Source: Celeribacter arenosi (GTDB lineage: Bacteria; Pseudomonadota; Alphaproteobacteria; Rhodobacterales; Rhodobacteraceae). Taken from it: 64,000 nt of DNA. Where the stretch lies: positions 124,001 to 188,000 of the forward strand of contig NZ_BAABDF010000001.1 of the NCBI RefSeq assembly GCF_039539485.1. Direction: 5' to 3'. This document shows positions 10,545 to 19,139 of the stretch, in pieces. Within the stretch, counting starts at the first letter, position 1. Each line of letters opens with the position of its first letter. The translations under genes and the position numbers were made by a program. A model generated the notes under the pieces. The model ran no database searches. It was given only the letters and a program-made list of their open reading frames with translations, and was not told the origin of the DNA.

Positions 10545-10568
10545 GGCGGGGATTTGGTGGATTGAGAG

Positions 10569-10593
10569 GGGCGGCCTGCGGGTCGCCCTTTTT
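10569..10593 (+). terminator. Intrinsic terminator after the nuclease gene
   Basis: GGGCGGCC (10569-10576) pairs with GGTCGCCC (10581-10588, one G-T pair), closing a TGCG tetraloop, followed by TTTTT. It is 25 bp past the nuclease stop codon. Confidence 0.85.
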
Positions 10594-10633
10594 GTTGGGG
10601 GAAGGGGTGTGGATGGCGGGTTTGAGGCCAGAG

Positions 10634-10857
10634 TTACTGACGAACAAAAGCCCGGCTTGAAACGGAAATGGAGTTCTTGGCGGGGTCTTTCGCGTTGGCG
10701 AAGCAGTAGCCGTCGGCACGATGAATAGTGCCGAACTTCAATCCNNNNNNNNNNNNNNNNNNNNNNNNNNNNNNNNNCCAAAATGCTTGCAGTAAAAGTC
10801 CGCAACTTCCTCAACTTTTTTGGTGTAGATTATGATGCGGCCAAGCTGCGCTGACAC
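10634..10857 (-). CDS. VOC-family (glyoxalase/bleomycin-resistance-like) protein, interrupted by an assembly gap
   Basis: Two coding pieces flank the N run. Right of the gap, the minus strand reads from a GTG at 10857 (GGGAG site just upstream) as VSAQLGRIIIYTKKVEEVADF..., ending YCKHFG. Left of the gap it reads GLKFGTIHRADGYCF... and ends SSRAFVRQ with TAA at 10636-10634. These match the first beta-alpha unit and the final strands (FANAKDP type) of VOC proteins. About 26 and 36 residues are visible; VOC proteins have about 120, so roughly 60 residues are missing. Substrate unknown. Confidence 0.65.
10745..10777. other. Assembly gap (33 N)
   Basis: A run of 33 undetermined bases. The two halves of the VOC-like gene around it are too short to be joined by 33 bases, so the N count probably underestimates the missing sequence. 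Confidence 0.95.
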
Positions 10858-10887
10858 TGCGATCTCCCATTTCAATGTTGTCTAAGT

Positions 10888-11028
10888 TTAACTTGAAACC
10901 TGCCCAGCGCCAACGGCTGCAAAGTCCCGCATTGCAGACATGAGGGACGCAATGTCCCGTTGGGTTTCTTCGGGCGTTTTGTGGGCTCGGATCGTCGTGG
11001 TCACGACGGGTCTGAACTGAACCAGCAT
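10888..11028 (-). CDS. Small hypothetical protein
   Basis: A 46-residue frame on the minus strand, starting MLVQFRPVVTTTIRAHK and ending FAAVGAGQVSS, 30 bp upstream of the VOC-like gene and in the same direction. Codon choice looks like coding DNA, but no family is recognised and the ribosome-binding site is poor. It may be a short gene or the remaining end of a larger one that was cut off on its upstream side. Confidence 0.35.
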   Translation of the reverse strand: MLVQFRPVVTTTIRAHKTPEETQRDIASLMSAMRDFAAVGAGQVSS

Positions 11029-11038
11029 GAATGCGCAG

Positions 11039-11062
11039 GGGTGGCCGTTTGGTCGCCCTTTT
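11039..11062 (+). terminator. Second copy of the nuclease-type terminator
   Basis: GGGTGGCC (11039-11046) pairs with GGTCGCCC (11051-11058, two G-T pairs) around a GTTT loop, followed by TTTT. The hairpin is good only on plus-strand RNA, yet no plus-strand gene ends here. It resembles the terminator at 10569-10593 (28 of 34 bases identical over 11037-11070). Confidence 0.55.
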
Positions 11063-11072
11063 CGTTGGGGCT

Positions 11073-12026
11073 TCAGGTCGGGGTGGGGGGCAATTCGGCG
11101 CGGCGGGTGGCGACGGCGCGTTCGGCCATGGCGAGAAAGGCGGTGGCGGCCGCGCTCAGGTCGCCGTGGGCGCGGGTGATGATGCCGAATTCGGGGACGT
11201 TGGTTTCAAAGTCGACGGGCAGGATGCGCACGCCATTGCCGCTCTCGAAGGCGCGCGCGACCGAGGTGGCGATGGGGGCGATGGCGTTGGTTTGCGAGAT
11301 CGTGGCGAGGGTGAGCAGGAAAGACGATGTGTTGAGCACGCGCGCGGGCAGGGTGAGGCCGAGGGCGCGCAGTTTGGCCTCCATCGACACGCGCAGGATC
11401 GAGCCGGGGTGGGGCATGACCCAGTCGTAGGTGACGAGTTTGGAGCGGTCGAGATATTGCGCGCCGCGAAACAGCGGGTGTTCGGAGCGCGCGATCAGCG
11501 ACATGGGTTCCACATCGACGGGGCGGTAGGCAAACGAGGCGGCGGCGTCGCCGAGCGGCGGGCGGGCGAGGGCGAAGTCGAGATGTCCGTCCAGCAGCAT
11601 CTGGCACAACACATCGGAGGGGCTGACTTCGACGCGGACCTGCACGCGGGGGTGGGCGATGCGGGCTTCGCGGATCAGGGGGAGGACGAATTCGATGGCC
11701 GGTCCGGTGACGGCGCCCATGGCGACATGTCCGGCGCTGCCGTCGGTGAGGTCTTTGACGTCGCGTCCGACATCGACGATGTCGCGCAGCACGCGGGCGG
11801 CGCGTTCGGCAAACAGGCGGCCCTCGGCGGTGAGTTGGATGCCGCGGCCCGAGCGGGCGTAGAGGGGGGTGCCGAGGATGCCTTCGATTTCGGCGGCCAG
11901 GCGCGAGGCGGCGGGTTGGGTGATGGCGAGGCGGTTTGCGGCGGCGGACAGTTTTTCTTCGGCGTGCAGGGCGGCGGCAAGGCGCAGGTGGGGCATTTTG
12001 AGCCCGCGAGCGAGGAGGTCCGACAT
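11073..12026 (-). CDS. gbpR: LysR-family regulator, GbpR-like
   Basis: A 317-residue LysR-type regulator with an N-terminal winged helix-turn-helix (about residues 15-75, including AANRLAITQPAASRLAAEIE) and a periplasmic-binding-fold effector domain. It is divergent from chvE-gguABC, the same arrangement as gbpR-chvE in Agrobacterium, where GbpR controls the galactose/arabinose-binding protein gene. By analogy it should sense an intracellular sugar and control the divergent operon. A dyad near its own start could serve autoregulation. Confidence 0.8.
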   Translation of the reverse strand: MSDLLARGLKMPHLRLAAALHAEEKLSAAANRLAITQPAASRLAAEIEGILGTPLYARSGRGIQLTAEGRLFAERAARVLRDIVDVGRDVKDLTDGSAGHVAMGAVTGPAIEFVLPLIREARIAHPRVQVRVEVSPSDVLCQMLLDGHLDFALARPPLGDAAASFAYRPVDVEPMSLIARSEHPLFRGAQYLDRSKLVTYDWVMPHPGSILRVSMEAKLRALGLTLPARVLNTSSFLLTLATISQTNAIAPIATSVARAFESGNGVRILPVDFETNVPEFGIITRAHGDLSAAATAFLAMAERAVATRRAELPPTPT

Positions 12027-12033
12027 CGAATAC

Positions 12034-12049
12034 TTACCTTTATTGGTAA
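12034..12049. promoter_or_regulatory. Candidate LysR-type binding dyad
   Basis: TTACC-N6-GGTAA is an interrupted 5-bp dyad 8 bp from the regulator's start codon, in the divergent region shared with chvE. LysR proteins bind such short interrupted palindromes; a regulator sitting here would block its own transcription. Confidence 0.4.
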
Positions 12050-12070
12050 CAGTTTATATCAATACATAAT

Positions 12071-12099
12071 TTGACAGATATGTGATTGAAAGGATTAAT
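12071..12099 (+). promoter_or_regulatory. Candidate sigma-70 promoter for chvE
   Basis: A consensus -35 box TTGACA at 12071-12076 is followed after 17 bp by ATTAAT (12094-12099). It sits 82 bp before the chvE start. A second dyad (ACATA at 12064-12068, TATGT at 12079-12083) overlaps the -35 box. Confidence 0.5.
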
Positions 12100-12180
12100 C
12101 GCGCCATACCGATCGGGTCGGGGGGTGTCGATATGCGTCCGATTCACCGGTTCACCACATAGATTCAGGGAGGAATCACC

Positions 12181-13233
12181 ATGAAATTCACCAAGGTGTT
12201 GGCGTTGGCCGCCGCCGCCTCGACATTTGCGATTGCCGCATATGCCGACGGGACTATTGGAATCGCGATGCCGACGAAGTCTTCGGCGCGCTGGATTTCG
12301 GACGGCAATTCGATGGTCGAACAGTTCGAGGCCGCAGGCTATGACACCGATCTGCAATATGCAGAGGATGACATTCCCAACCAGCTCGCGCAGATCGAGA
12401 ACATGATCACCAAGGGTGTTGATGTGCTCGTGGTGGCCGCGATTGATGGCACGACCCTGTCCAACGCCCTGTCCAACGCGGCGGCGTCGGGGATCAAGGT
12501 GATCGCCTATGACCGTCTGATCCGTGACAGCGGTGATGTGGATTACTATGCGACCTTCGACAACTTCAAAGTCGGTGTGCAGCAGGCGTCATCGCTGGTC
12601 TCCGGTCTGAAGGAGCGGTTTGGCGACGGGCCCTATAATGTCGAATTGTTCGGCGGTTCGCCCGACGACAACAACGCCTACTTCTTTTACAACGGGGCGA
12701 TGTCCGTTCTCGATCCTCTGATCGCGGATGGCACGGTGAATGTCGCCTCCGGCCAGATGGGCATGGATACGGTCGGCACGTTGCGCTGGGACGGTGCGGT
12801 TGCACAGTCGCGCATGGATAACCTTTTGTCGGCCCATTACACCGACCAGCAGGTTCACGGGGTTCTGTCGCCCTATGACGGGTTGTCGATCGGGATTTTG
12901 TCGTCGCTCAAAGGGGTGGGCTATGGCTCCGGCGATATGAAGATGCCGATTGTGACCGGTCAGGACGCGGAAGTGCCCTCGGTGAAATCCATGTTGGCAG
13001 GCGAGCAGTATTCGACGGTGTTTAAAGACACGCGGTCGCTGGCGGGTGTGACCGTGAGCATGGTGGATGCGTTGCTCAAAGGCACAGAGCCCGAGATCAA
13101 CGATACCTCGACCTATGACAACGGCGTCAAGGTTGTGCCGTCCTATCTTCTCGAGCCGGTCTCGGTTGACCTGAGCAACTGGGAAGAGATCCTGATCGGG
13201 TCGGGTTACTACACCATGGACCAGATCAAGTAA
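12181..13233 (+). CDS. chvE: Multiple-monosaccharide ABC transporter substrate-binding protein, ChvE-like
   Basis: A 350-residue periplasmic sugar-binding protein of the ribose/xylose-binding (type I) fold. A 22-residue signal peptide ends YA before DGTIGIAMP; the characteristic start KSSARWISDG follows, as in ChvE/MmsE proteins. It binds aldoses such as galactose, glucose, arabinose or xylose and passes them to GguAB. GGGAGG precedes the ATG. First gene of chvE-gguA-gguB-gguC. Which sugars are bound cannot be read from sequence. Confidence 0.88.
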   Translation: MKFTKVLALAAAASTFAIAAYADGTIGIAMPTKSSARWISDGNSMVEQFEAAGYDTDLQYAEDDIPNQLAQIENMITKGVDVLVVAAIDGTTLSNALSNAAASGIKVIAYDRLIRDSGDVDYYATFDNFKVGVQQASSLVSGLKERFGDGPYNVELFGGSPDDNNAYFFYNGAMSVLDPLIADGTVNVASGQMGMDTVGTLRWDGAVAQSRMDNLLSAHYTDQQVHGVLSPYDGLSIGILSSLKGVGYGSGDMKMPIVTGQDAEVPSVKSMLAGEQYSTVFKDTRSLAGVTVSMVDALLKGTEPEINDTSTYDNGVKVVPSYLLEPVSVDLSNWEEILIGSGYYTMDQIK

Positions 13234-13259
13234 GTCGGTACCCTTCCCTAGGATACCTG

Positions 13260-13286
13260 CCGGACCGGTTCCCTATGCCGGTCCGG
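13260..13286 (+). promoter_or_regulatory. Intra-operon hairpin after chvE
   Basis: CCGGACCGG (13260-13268) and CCGGTCCGG (13278-13286) form a perfect 9-bp stem with a 9-base loop and no T tract. As with smoE, this suits message stabilisation so that binding protein exceeds the transporter components. Confidence 0.6.
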
Positions 13287-13353
13287 TGACCTGCCTCCGT
13301 CGGGGCGGGAAATACGGGGGCAGTGAAGACCCCCGGGATGAAAAGGGCGCGAG

Positions 13354-14880
13354 ATGACCACACTTCTAGAAATGCGCGAAATCACCAAGGAATTCCCCGG
13401 CGTCAAGGCGTTGGACCGGGTGAGTTTGGCGGTTCGGGAGGGCGAAATCCACGCGATTTGCGGCGAGAATGGCGCGGGCAAGTCGACGTTGATGAAAGTG
13501 CTCTCCGGCGTCTATCCGGCGGGCAGCTATGACGGGGAAATCCATTACGGTGGGGAGGTGGCGTCGTTCCGCTCGCTCAGCGAAAGCGAAGAGCGCGGGA
13601 TTGTGATTATCCATCAGGAGCTGGCGTTGGTGCCGGACCTGTCGATTGCGGAGAACATATTCCTCGGGAACGAGCGCGCGGGGCGTGGGGTGATTGACTG
13701 GCGGGCGACCAACCGGCGGGCGGAGGAATTGCTGCGCAAGGTCGGGCTGCGCGAGGCGCCCACCACCAAGGTCGATAGCATCGGTGTGGGCAAGCAGCAG
13801 TTGGTGGAGATCGCCAAGGCGCTGTCCAAGGACGTGCGGTTGTTGATCCTTGATGAGCCGACGGCGGCGTTGCAGGAGAATGACAGTCGCAAGCTTCTCG
13901 ACCTGATGAAGGAATTGCAGCGCCAAGGCGTGACCTGCATCATCATTTCCCACAAGCTCGGCGAGGTGCGATATGTCGCCGATACGGTGACGGTTATTCG
14001 CGACGGGATGACGGTGTCTTCGGGGTCGGCCAAGGGGCTGAGCGAGGATGACATTGTGCGCGATATGGTGGGGCGCGATATGACCCACCGGTTCCCCGAT
14101 CATGTGCGCACGCCCGGTAAGCTATTGATGGAAGTGGAAAACTGGAACGTCTGGCATCCCGAACACGGGGAGCGTCAGGTGATCCGCGACGCCGCGTTCA
14201 CGGTGCGCGCGGGCGAGGTTGTGGGCATTGCCGGTGTGATGGGATCGGGGCGCACGGAACTGGCCATGTCGATATTCGGGCGCAGTTACGGGCGCAATAT
14301 TTCGGGCACGGTGAAGTTGCATGGCCAGCCTGTCGATCTGAGTTCGGTGGATCGCGCGATTGCGGCAGGGCTGTCCTATGTGACGGAGGATCGCAAGACG
14401 CTCGGGCTGGTGCTTGACGAGACGATCCGGTTCAACACCACGTTGGCCAATCTGGGCGCGGTGTCCAAGGGCGGGGTTCTCAATCGTAACGAGGAGACGC
14501 GCGCGGCGGAGAAGTATCGCGAAGCTTTGGCCACGCGCACGCCGACGGTGTTCCAGAAGGTGGTGAACCTGTCGGGGGGCAACCAGCAGAAGGTGGTTTT
14601 GGCCAAGTGGCTGTTTACCGAGCCGGAGGTTCTGATCCTCGACGAGCCGACGCGCGGCATTGATGTGGGCGCGAAATATGAAATCTACACGATCATCAAT
14701 GACCTCGCCGCACAGGGCAAAGGGGTGGTGATGATATCCTCGGAGATGCCCGAGCTTTTGGGCATGTGCGACCGGATTTACGTGATGAACGAGGGCGCGT
14801 TGGTGGGAGAACTTTCCGCGCGCGAGGCGAGCCAAGAGCGGATCATGTCGCTCATAGTGAACGAACGGGAGACAGCCTGA
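13354..14880 (+). CDS. gguA: Multiple-monosaccharide ABC transporter ATP-binding protein
   Basis: A 508-residue ATPase with two fused ABC domains, typical of sugar importers of the RbsA/XylG/MglA class. The N-terminal domain has Walker A GENGAGKSTL and Walker B LLILDEPTAAL; the C-terminal domain has signature LSGGNQQKVVLAKW and VLILDEPTRGID. In this class the second nucleotide site is usually degenerate. It energises GguB. Its stop codon overlaps the gguB start (TGATG at 14878-14882), so translation is coupled. Confidence 0.92.
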   Translation: MTTLLEMREITKEFPGVKALDRVSLAVREGEIHAICGENGAGKSTLMKVLSGVYPAGSYDGEIHYGGEVASFRSLSESEERGIVIIHQELALVPDLSIAENIFLGNERAGRGVIDWRATNRRAEELLRKVGLREAPTTKVDSIGVGKQQLVEIAKALSKDVRLLILDEPTAALQENDSRKLLDLMKELQRQGVTCIIISHKLGEVRYVADTVTVIRDGMTVSSGSAKGLSEDDIVRDMVGRDMTHRFPDHVRTPGKLLMEVENWNVWHPEHGERQVIRDAAFTVRAGEVVGIAGVMGSGRTELAMSIFGRSYGRNISGTVKLHGQPVDLSSVDRAIAAGLSYVTEDRKTLGLVLDETIRFNTTLANLGAVSKGGVLNRNEETRAAEKYREALATRTPTVFQKVVNLSGGNQQKVVLAKWLFTEPEVLILDEPTRGIDVGAKYEIYTIINDLAAQGKGVVMISSEMPELLGMCDRIYVMNEGALVGELSAREASQERIMSLIVNERETA

Positions 14881-16118
14881 TGGCAGTTGCAGACGAGGGC
14901 ACCACGGGTGCCGCCCCCACCAAGGGGATCAAGGAATATCTCGCCGCGAACATGCGCGAATACGGGTTGTTGGTCGCGTTGATCGTGATCATGGGATTCT
15001 TTCAGGTGGTGACCAATGGCACGCTGTTGAAGCCGGTCAATATCACCAACCTGATGTTGCAGAACTCCTATATCGTCATCATGGCGCTGGGCATGTTGAT
15101 CGTGATTGTGGGCGGTCATATCGACCTGTCTGTTGGGTCCGTCATGGGCTTTATCGGTGCTTTGGCGGCGGTGTTGATCGTGAATATGGATCTGCCGGTA
15201 CTGGTCGCGATCGTGATCTGTCTGGTGGCGGGGGGCATCATCGGGGGCGCGCAGGGTTATTGGGTCGCCTATTGGCGCATTCCGCCCTTTATCGTGACGC
15301 TGGCGGGGATGTTGGTGTTTCGCGGGCTGTCTTTGTGGTTGCTCGAAGGGCAATCGGTCGGCCCGTTCCCGCAGAGTTTTCAGGTCATCGCGAACGGGTT
15401 TGTGCCCGATATCTTCCCGCAGAGCTGGGGCGTGGCGCTGGCCGAACTGGTGGGTGCGCGTCAGGTGAATGTGCTGGCCCTGGTGGCCGGTGTGCTCGGC
15501 GCGGGCGCGGTGGTGCGGTTGGGGTTAAAGCGGCGGGCGGCCAATCGGGCCTATGGCATCGTCGACGAGCCGCGCGCGTTTTTCATCCTGCGCACGGGCA
15601 TTGTCGCCATCGCGATCCTGTTCATTCTGTTCAAACTCTCGACGTTTCGCGGGATCCCGAATGTGTTGGTCACGATGGGCATTCTGACGGTGATCTATGC
15701 GTTCATCACCGAGAACACGGTGATCGGGCGGCGGGTCTATGCGATGGGCGGCAATGAAAAGGCGGCCAAGCTGTCGGGGATCAAAACCGAACGGCTGAGC
15801 TTTCTGGCCTTTGTGAACATGGGTGTTTTGGCGGCGGCGGCGGGGTTGGTCTTTGCGGCGCGGTTGAACACGGCGACGCCGAAGGCGGGGTTCGCGCTCG
15901 AGCTGGATGTGATTGCGGCGGTGTTCATTGGCGGGGCGTCGATGTCGGGCGGGGTCGGCACGATTGTCGGCGCGGTTGTCGGGGCGTTCCTGATGGGCGT
16001 GCTCAACAACGGGATGTCGATCATGGGGATCGGGATCGATTTCCAGCAGATGATCAAGGGGTTGGTGCTGCTCGCGGCGGTGGTCTTTGACGTTTACAAC
16101 AAACAGAAGCAGGGGTGA
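14880..16118 (+). CDS. gguB: Multiple-monosaccharide ABC transporter permease
   Basis: A 412-residue permease of the XylH/RbsC family with about ten hydrophobic segments and the conserved VGGHIDLSVGSVMGF stretch near the N terminus. The ATG at 14880 overlaps the gguA stop. The carboxyl end carries GGASMSGGVGT, also conserved in the family. It forms the sugar channel together with GguA. The last bases overlap the gguC start. Confidence 0.9.
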   Translation: MAVADEGTTGAAPTKGIKEYLAANMREYGLLVALIVIMGFFQVVTNGTLLKPVNITNLMLQNSYIVIMALGMLIVIVGGHIDLSVGSVMGFIGALAAVLIVNMDLPVLVAIVICLVAGGIIGGAQGYWVAYWRIPPFIVTLAGMLVFRGLSLWLLEGQSVGPFPQSFQVIANGFVPDIFPQSWGVALAELVGARQVNVLALVAGVLGAGAVVRLGLKRRAANRAYGIVDEPRAFFILRTGIVAIAILFILFKLSTFRGIPNVLVTMGILTVIYAFITENTVIGRRVYAMGGNEKAAKLSGIKTERLSFLAFVNMGVLAAAAGLVFAARLNTATPKAGFALELDVIAAVFIGGASMSGGVGTIVGAVVGAFLMGVLNNGMSIMGIGIDFQQMIKGLVLLAAVVFDVYNKQKQG

Positions 16119-17113
16119 CGCAGGTGTTCATTTCACAAGTCAGAAACCATGACGCAAGCACCCTGATCGTGGCGCGCGAGGGGCCGGAGGCCTATGTGGT
16201 GCGCGATGCGGTATCGACGATGGATCTCGTGCATGAGGCCATCGCATCGGGGCGCAGCCTGTCGCAGACGGTGTTCGATCACGGCTTTGGCGCGGCGGTC
16301 GATCTGGAAGCGGCCTACGCGGAGGGGCGGATGATGTTGCCCATTTCCCATCCCGATCCGGCGCATTGTTATCTCACGGGGACGGGGTTGACCCATCTGG
16401 GGTCGGCCTCGACGCGGGCGGCGATGCATGCCGGTGAGGGCGATGAGGCGGTCACGGATTCGATGCGGATGTTTCGCGATGGTGTCGCGGGCGGTCGCCC
16501 CGAGGCCGGTGCGGTCGGCGCGCAGCCGGAGTGGTTTTACAAAGGCAGCGGTGATCATGCGGTGGCCGCGGGGCAGCCGTTGGTGTCGCCGTCCTTCGCG
16601 CTCGATGGCGGCGAGGAGCCGGAGGTGGCGGGGGTCTATGTGATCGCGCCGGATGGCATGCCTATGCGGGTCGGATTTGTTTTGGCCAACGAGTTTTCCG
16701 ATCACGTGACGGAGCGGTCGAATTACCTGTTGCTGGCGCATTCGAAACTGCGCCCTGCGAGTTTCGGGCCGGAGTTGTTGGTGGGGGAATTGCCCAGCGA
16801 TGTGCGCGGCACCAGCCGGATCCTGCGCGATGGCGCGGTGATTTGGGAAAAGCCGTTCCTGTCGGGCGAGGCGAACATGTCCCATACGATCGCCAATCTG
16901 GAGCACCATCATTTCAAATATCCGCTGTTCCGCCGTCCGGGTGATTTGCATGTGCATTTCTTTGGCACGGCGACGCTGAGCTTTGCGGATGGAATCGCGG
17001 CGCAGGCGGGGGATGTGTTCGAAATCGACGCGCCCGATTTTGGATTGCCGTTGCGCAATCCGCTGGGTGCTGCGCAAGAATCGCATGACCTTGCGGTGGT
17101 GCACGCTCTGTAG
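16115..17113 (+). CDS. gguC: AraD1/GguC-family protein (fumarylacetoacetate-hydrolase-like)
   Basis: A 332-residue protein matching the GguC/AraD1 group, which has the fumarylacetoacetate hydrolase fold and has been linked to sugar-acid dehydration (for example 2-keto-3-deoxyarabonate). The start is a GTG at 16115 within a GTGA overlap with the gguB stop. Conserved metal-site features are seen in the central GEEPEVAGVYVI and NEFSDHVTE segments. Final gene of the chvE operon; it likely acts on a product of the imported sugar (inference). Confidence 0.82.
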   Translation: MTQVFISQVRNHDASTLIVAREGPEAYVVRDAVSTMDLVHEAIASGRSLSQTVFDHGFGAAVDLEAAYAEGRMMLPISHPDPAHCYLTGTGLTHLGSASTRAAMHAGEGDEAVTDSMRMFRDGVAGGRPEAGAVGAQPEWFYKGSGDHAVAAGQPLVSPSFALDGGEEPEVAGVYVIAPDGMPMRVGFVLANEFSDHVTERSNYLLLAHSKLRPASFGPELLVGELPSDVRGTSRILRDGAVIWEKPFLSGEANMSHTIANLEHHHFKYPLFRRPGDLHVHFFGTATLSFADGIAAQAGDVFEIDAPDFGLPLRNPLGAAQESHDLAVVHAL

Positions 17114-17125
17114 GGATGAGGGCGG

Positions 17126-17150
17126 CGCGGGGGTGTATTGCGCCCCCGCG
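17126..17150 (+). terminator. Hairpin after gguC
   Basis: CGCGGGGG (17126-17133) pairs with CCCCCGCG (17143-17150) around a 9-base loop, 12 bp after the gguC stop. There is no T run, so it may protect the 3' end rather than terminate strongly. Confidence 0.5.
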
Positions 17151-17243
17151 TGACTATCAAAGGTGCCAACGACGCAAACGACCGGCGCGGGGACCCGTGG
17201 TGTGGTCCCTGTGGTGGGATCGTTGTATTCGAGGTGGGGAAAG

Positions 17244-17318
17244 TGGCAGCCCGTAGGGGAATTGAACCCCTCTTTCCAGGTTGAAAACCTGGCGTCCTAA
17301 CCGATAGACGAACGGGCC
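17244..17318 (-). tRNA. tRNA-Glu (UUC)
   Basis: Minus-strand cloverleaf of 75 nt beginning GGCCCGT and ending with an encoded CCA (17244-17246). The anticodon stem-loop is CCAGGTTTTCAACCTGG with anticodon TTC; the T arm is AGGGGTTCAATTCCCCT. It lies between gguC and recJ. Confidence 0.96.
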
Positions 17319-17396
17319 GCGCTTAACGTGAGGCGGTTTCTATGGAATGGCGGCGGCGGGCGCAAGAGGTTCTTTTACAAAAAATGCAGATTTTTT

Positions 17397-19139
17397 TCAT
17401 GACTCTGCGGCATCCTCCAAACGCACCTGCGCGCTACGCTTTCCGCCCCAAGTATTGATCTCCAGACGACCCGCGAGATGGAATCGCGCACCGGCGTGTT
17501 TTTCAAGGGCCGGACCGATGGGGCTATCGAAGGCGCCAAAGCAGATGGCATCGAGGCGCGGGCCGTGGCCGTCGGAAAATGTCACCTTGAGATGGTTTTC
17601 GCCGACGCGGCGCGCGAAGTGGATGGCGCAGTCGGGGAAGGCAAAGCGGGGCGCGGGGGCGGCGGCGCCAAAGGGGCCTGCGGCCTCGATCCGTTCAATC
17701 AGATCGGGATCGGCGGCGCCGGGCATCAGCATCGAATCGAGTTTGAGGTCGGCGGGGCCTGCGGTTCCCGCGCCTTGGCGGGCGAGCAGTTCCGACAGGC
17801 GCGCCATGGCGGGTTCGAGTTGGTCGCGCCGCACCGTGAGGCCCGCGGCCATTTTGTGTCCGCCGCCTTTGACGAGCAACCCTTCGGCTGCGAGGCGCTG
17901 GATCGATGCGCCGAGGTCGACACCGGTCACCGAGCGCCCTGATCCTTTGCCTTCGTCGCCCTCTAGGCCGATGACGATGGCGGGGCGGTTGGTTGATTCC
18001 TTGAGCCGTGAGGCGACGATGCCGACCACGCCGGGGTGCCAGCCTTCGCCTGCGGCCCACACGAGCGGGCCGTCGAGGCCGCGCTCTTCGGCCTGTGCGA
18101 TGGCGGCTTCGCGCACGGCGTTTTCGACGTCGCGGCGTTCAGAGTTCAGCGCGTCGAGGCGTTCGGCCATGGCGCGGGCTTCGTGTTCGTTGTCGGTGGA
18201 CAGAAGGCGCGCGCCGAGGTCGGCCTGTCCGATGCGCCCGCCTGCGTTGATGCGCGGGCCGAGGACGAAACCGAGTGCATAGGAGGTCGGGGCATTGTCC
18301 ATGCGGGCGACGTCGGCCAGCGCGCGCAGGCCCGTGCGATGACGCCCCGCCATGACGCGCAGGCCTTGGCGCACCAGCGCGCGGTTGACGCCGATGAGGG
18401 GGGCGACATCGGCCACGGTGGCGAGTGCTACGAGATCGAGCATCGCCATGAGGTCGGGGCCGCGCGTGCCGGATTCCCGCATCTGTCGGTTCACCTCGAC
18501 GAGCATCAGGAACACCACGGCGGCGGCGCATAGGTGGGCGAGATCGCCGGTTTCGTCCTGACGGTTGGGGTTCACCACGGCCACGCAGTCGGGCAGGGTT
18601 TCCCCGCCCAAGTGGTGGTCGAGCACGATGACATCGGCGCCTTTGGCGGCCGCGATGGGCCCGTGCGAGAGGGTGCCGCAGTCAACGCAGACGATCAGGT
18701 CGTGGTCGCGCGCCAGCATCGCCATGGCGTCATCGTTGGGCCCGTAGCCTTCGTCGATGCGGTCGGGAACATAGAGGGTGGCGGTATGGCCCGCCTCGCG
18801 CAGCCATGTCAGCAGGAGCGCCGCAGAGGAGCCGCCATCGACGTCGTAATCGGCGAAGACGGCGATCTTTTGGCGTTTTATGAGCGCGGTGAGGAAACGG
18901 TTGGCCGCCGTGCCCATGTCTATGAGGCTCTGCGGGTCGGGCAGGAGGTCTTTGAGGGTCGGGGCGAGAAAGCTCTCGGCCTCTTCCGCGCTGACGCCGC
19001 GCCGTGCGAGCAGGTCGCAGAGCGCTTTGGGAAAGCCGGTTTGTTGGGCGAGCGCATCGGCGGCGCGGATCATGTCCTCGCTCGGGCCGACCCAGCGGCG
19101 GCCTGTCAGCGAGGCGGAGACGTTCAGGAAATCACTCAT
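17397..19139 (-). CDS. recJ: Single-stranded-DNA-specific exonuclease RecJ
   Basis: A 580-residue DHH-family 5'-3' exonuclease for recombination and mismatch repair. Motif I is DYDVDG (residues 97-102), motif II VDCGT (152-156) and motif III DHHLGG (174-179), which bind the catalytic metals. A C-terminal DHHA1/OB region follows, ending near residue 580, the normal length. Its start overlaps by 8 bp the end of the upstream hydrolase gene on the same strand. Confidence 0.95.
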   Translation of the reverse strand: MSDFLNVSASLTGRRWVGPSEDMIRAADALAQQTGFPKALCDLLARRGVSAEEAESFLAPTLKDLLPDPQSLIDMGTAANRFLTALIKRQKIAVFADYDVDGGSSAALLLTWLREAGHTATLYVPDRIDEGYGPNDDAMAMLARDHDLIVCVDCGTLSHGPIAAAKGADVIVLDHHLGGETLPDCVAVVNPNRQDETGDLAHLCAAAVVFLMLVEVNRQMRESGTRGPDLMAMLDLVALATVADVAPLIGVNRALVRQGLRVMAGRHRTGLRALADVARMDNAPTSYALGFVLGPRINAGGRIGQADLGARLLSTDNEHEARAMAERLDALNSERRDVENAVREAAIAQAEERGLDGPLVWAAGEGWHPGVVGIVASRLKESTNRPAIVIGLEGDEGKGSGRSVTGVDLGASIQRLAAEGLLVKGGGHKMAAGLTVRRDQLEPAMARLSELLARQGAGTAGPADLKLDSMLMPGAADPDLIERIEAAGPFGAAAPAPRFAFPDCAIHFARRVGENHLKVTFSDGHGPRLDAICFGAFDSPIGPALEKHAGARFHLAGRLEINTWGGKRSAQVRLEDAAES

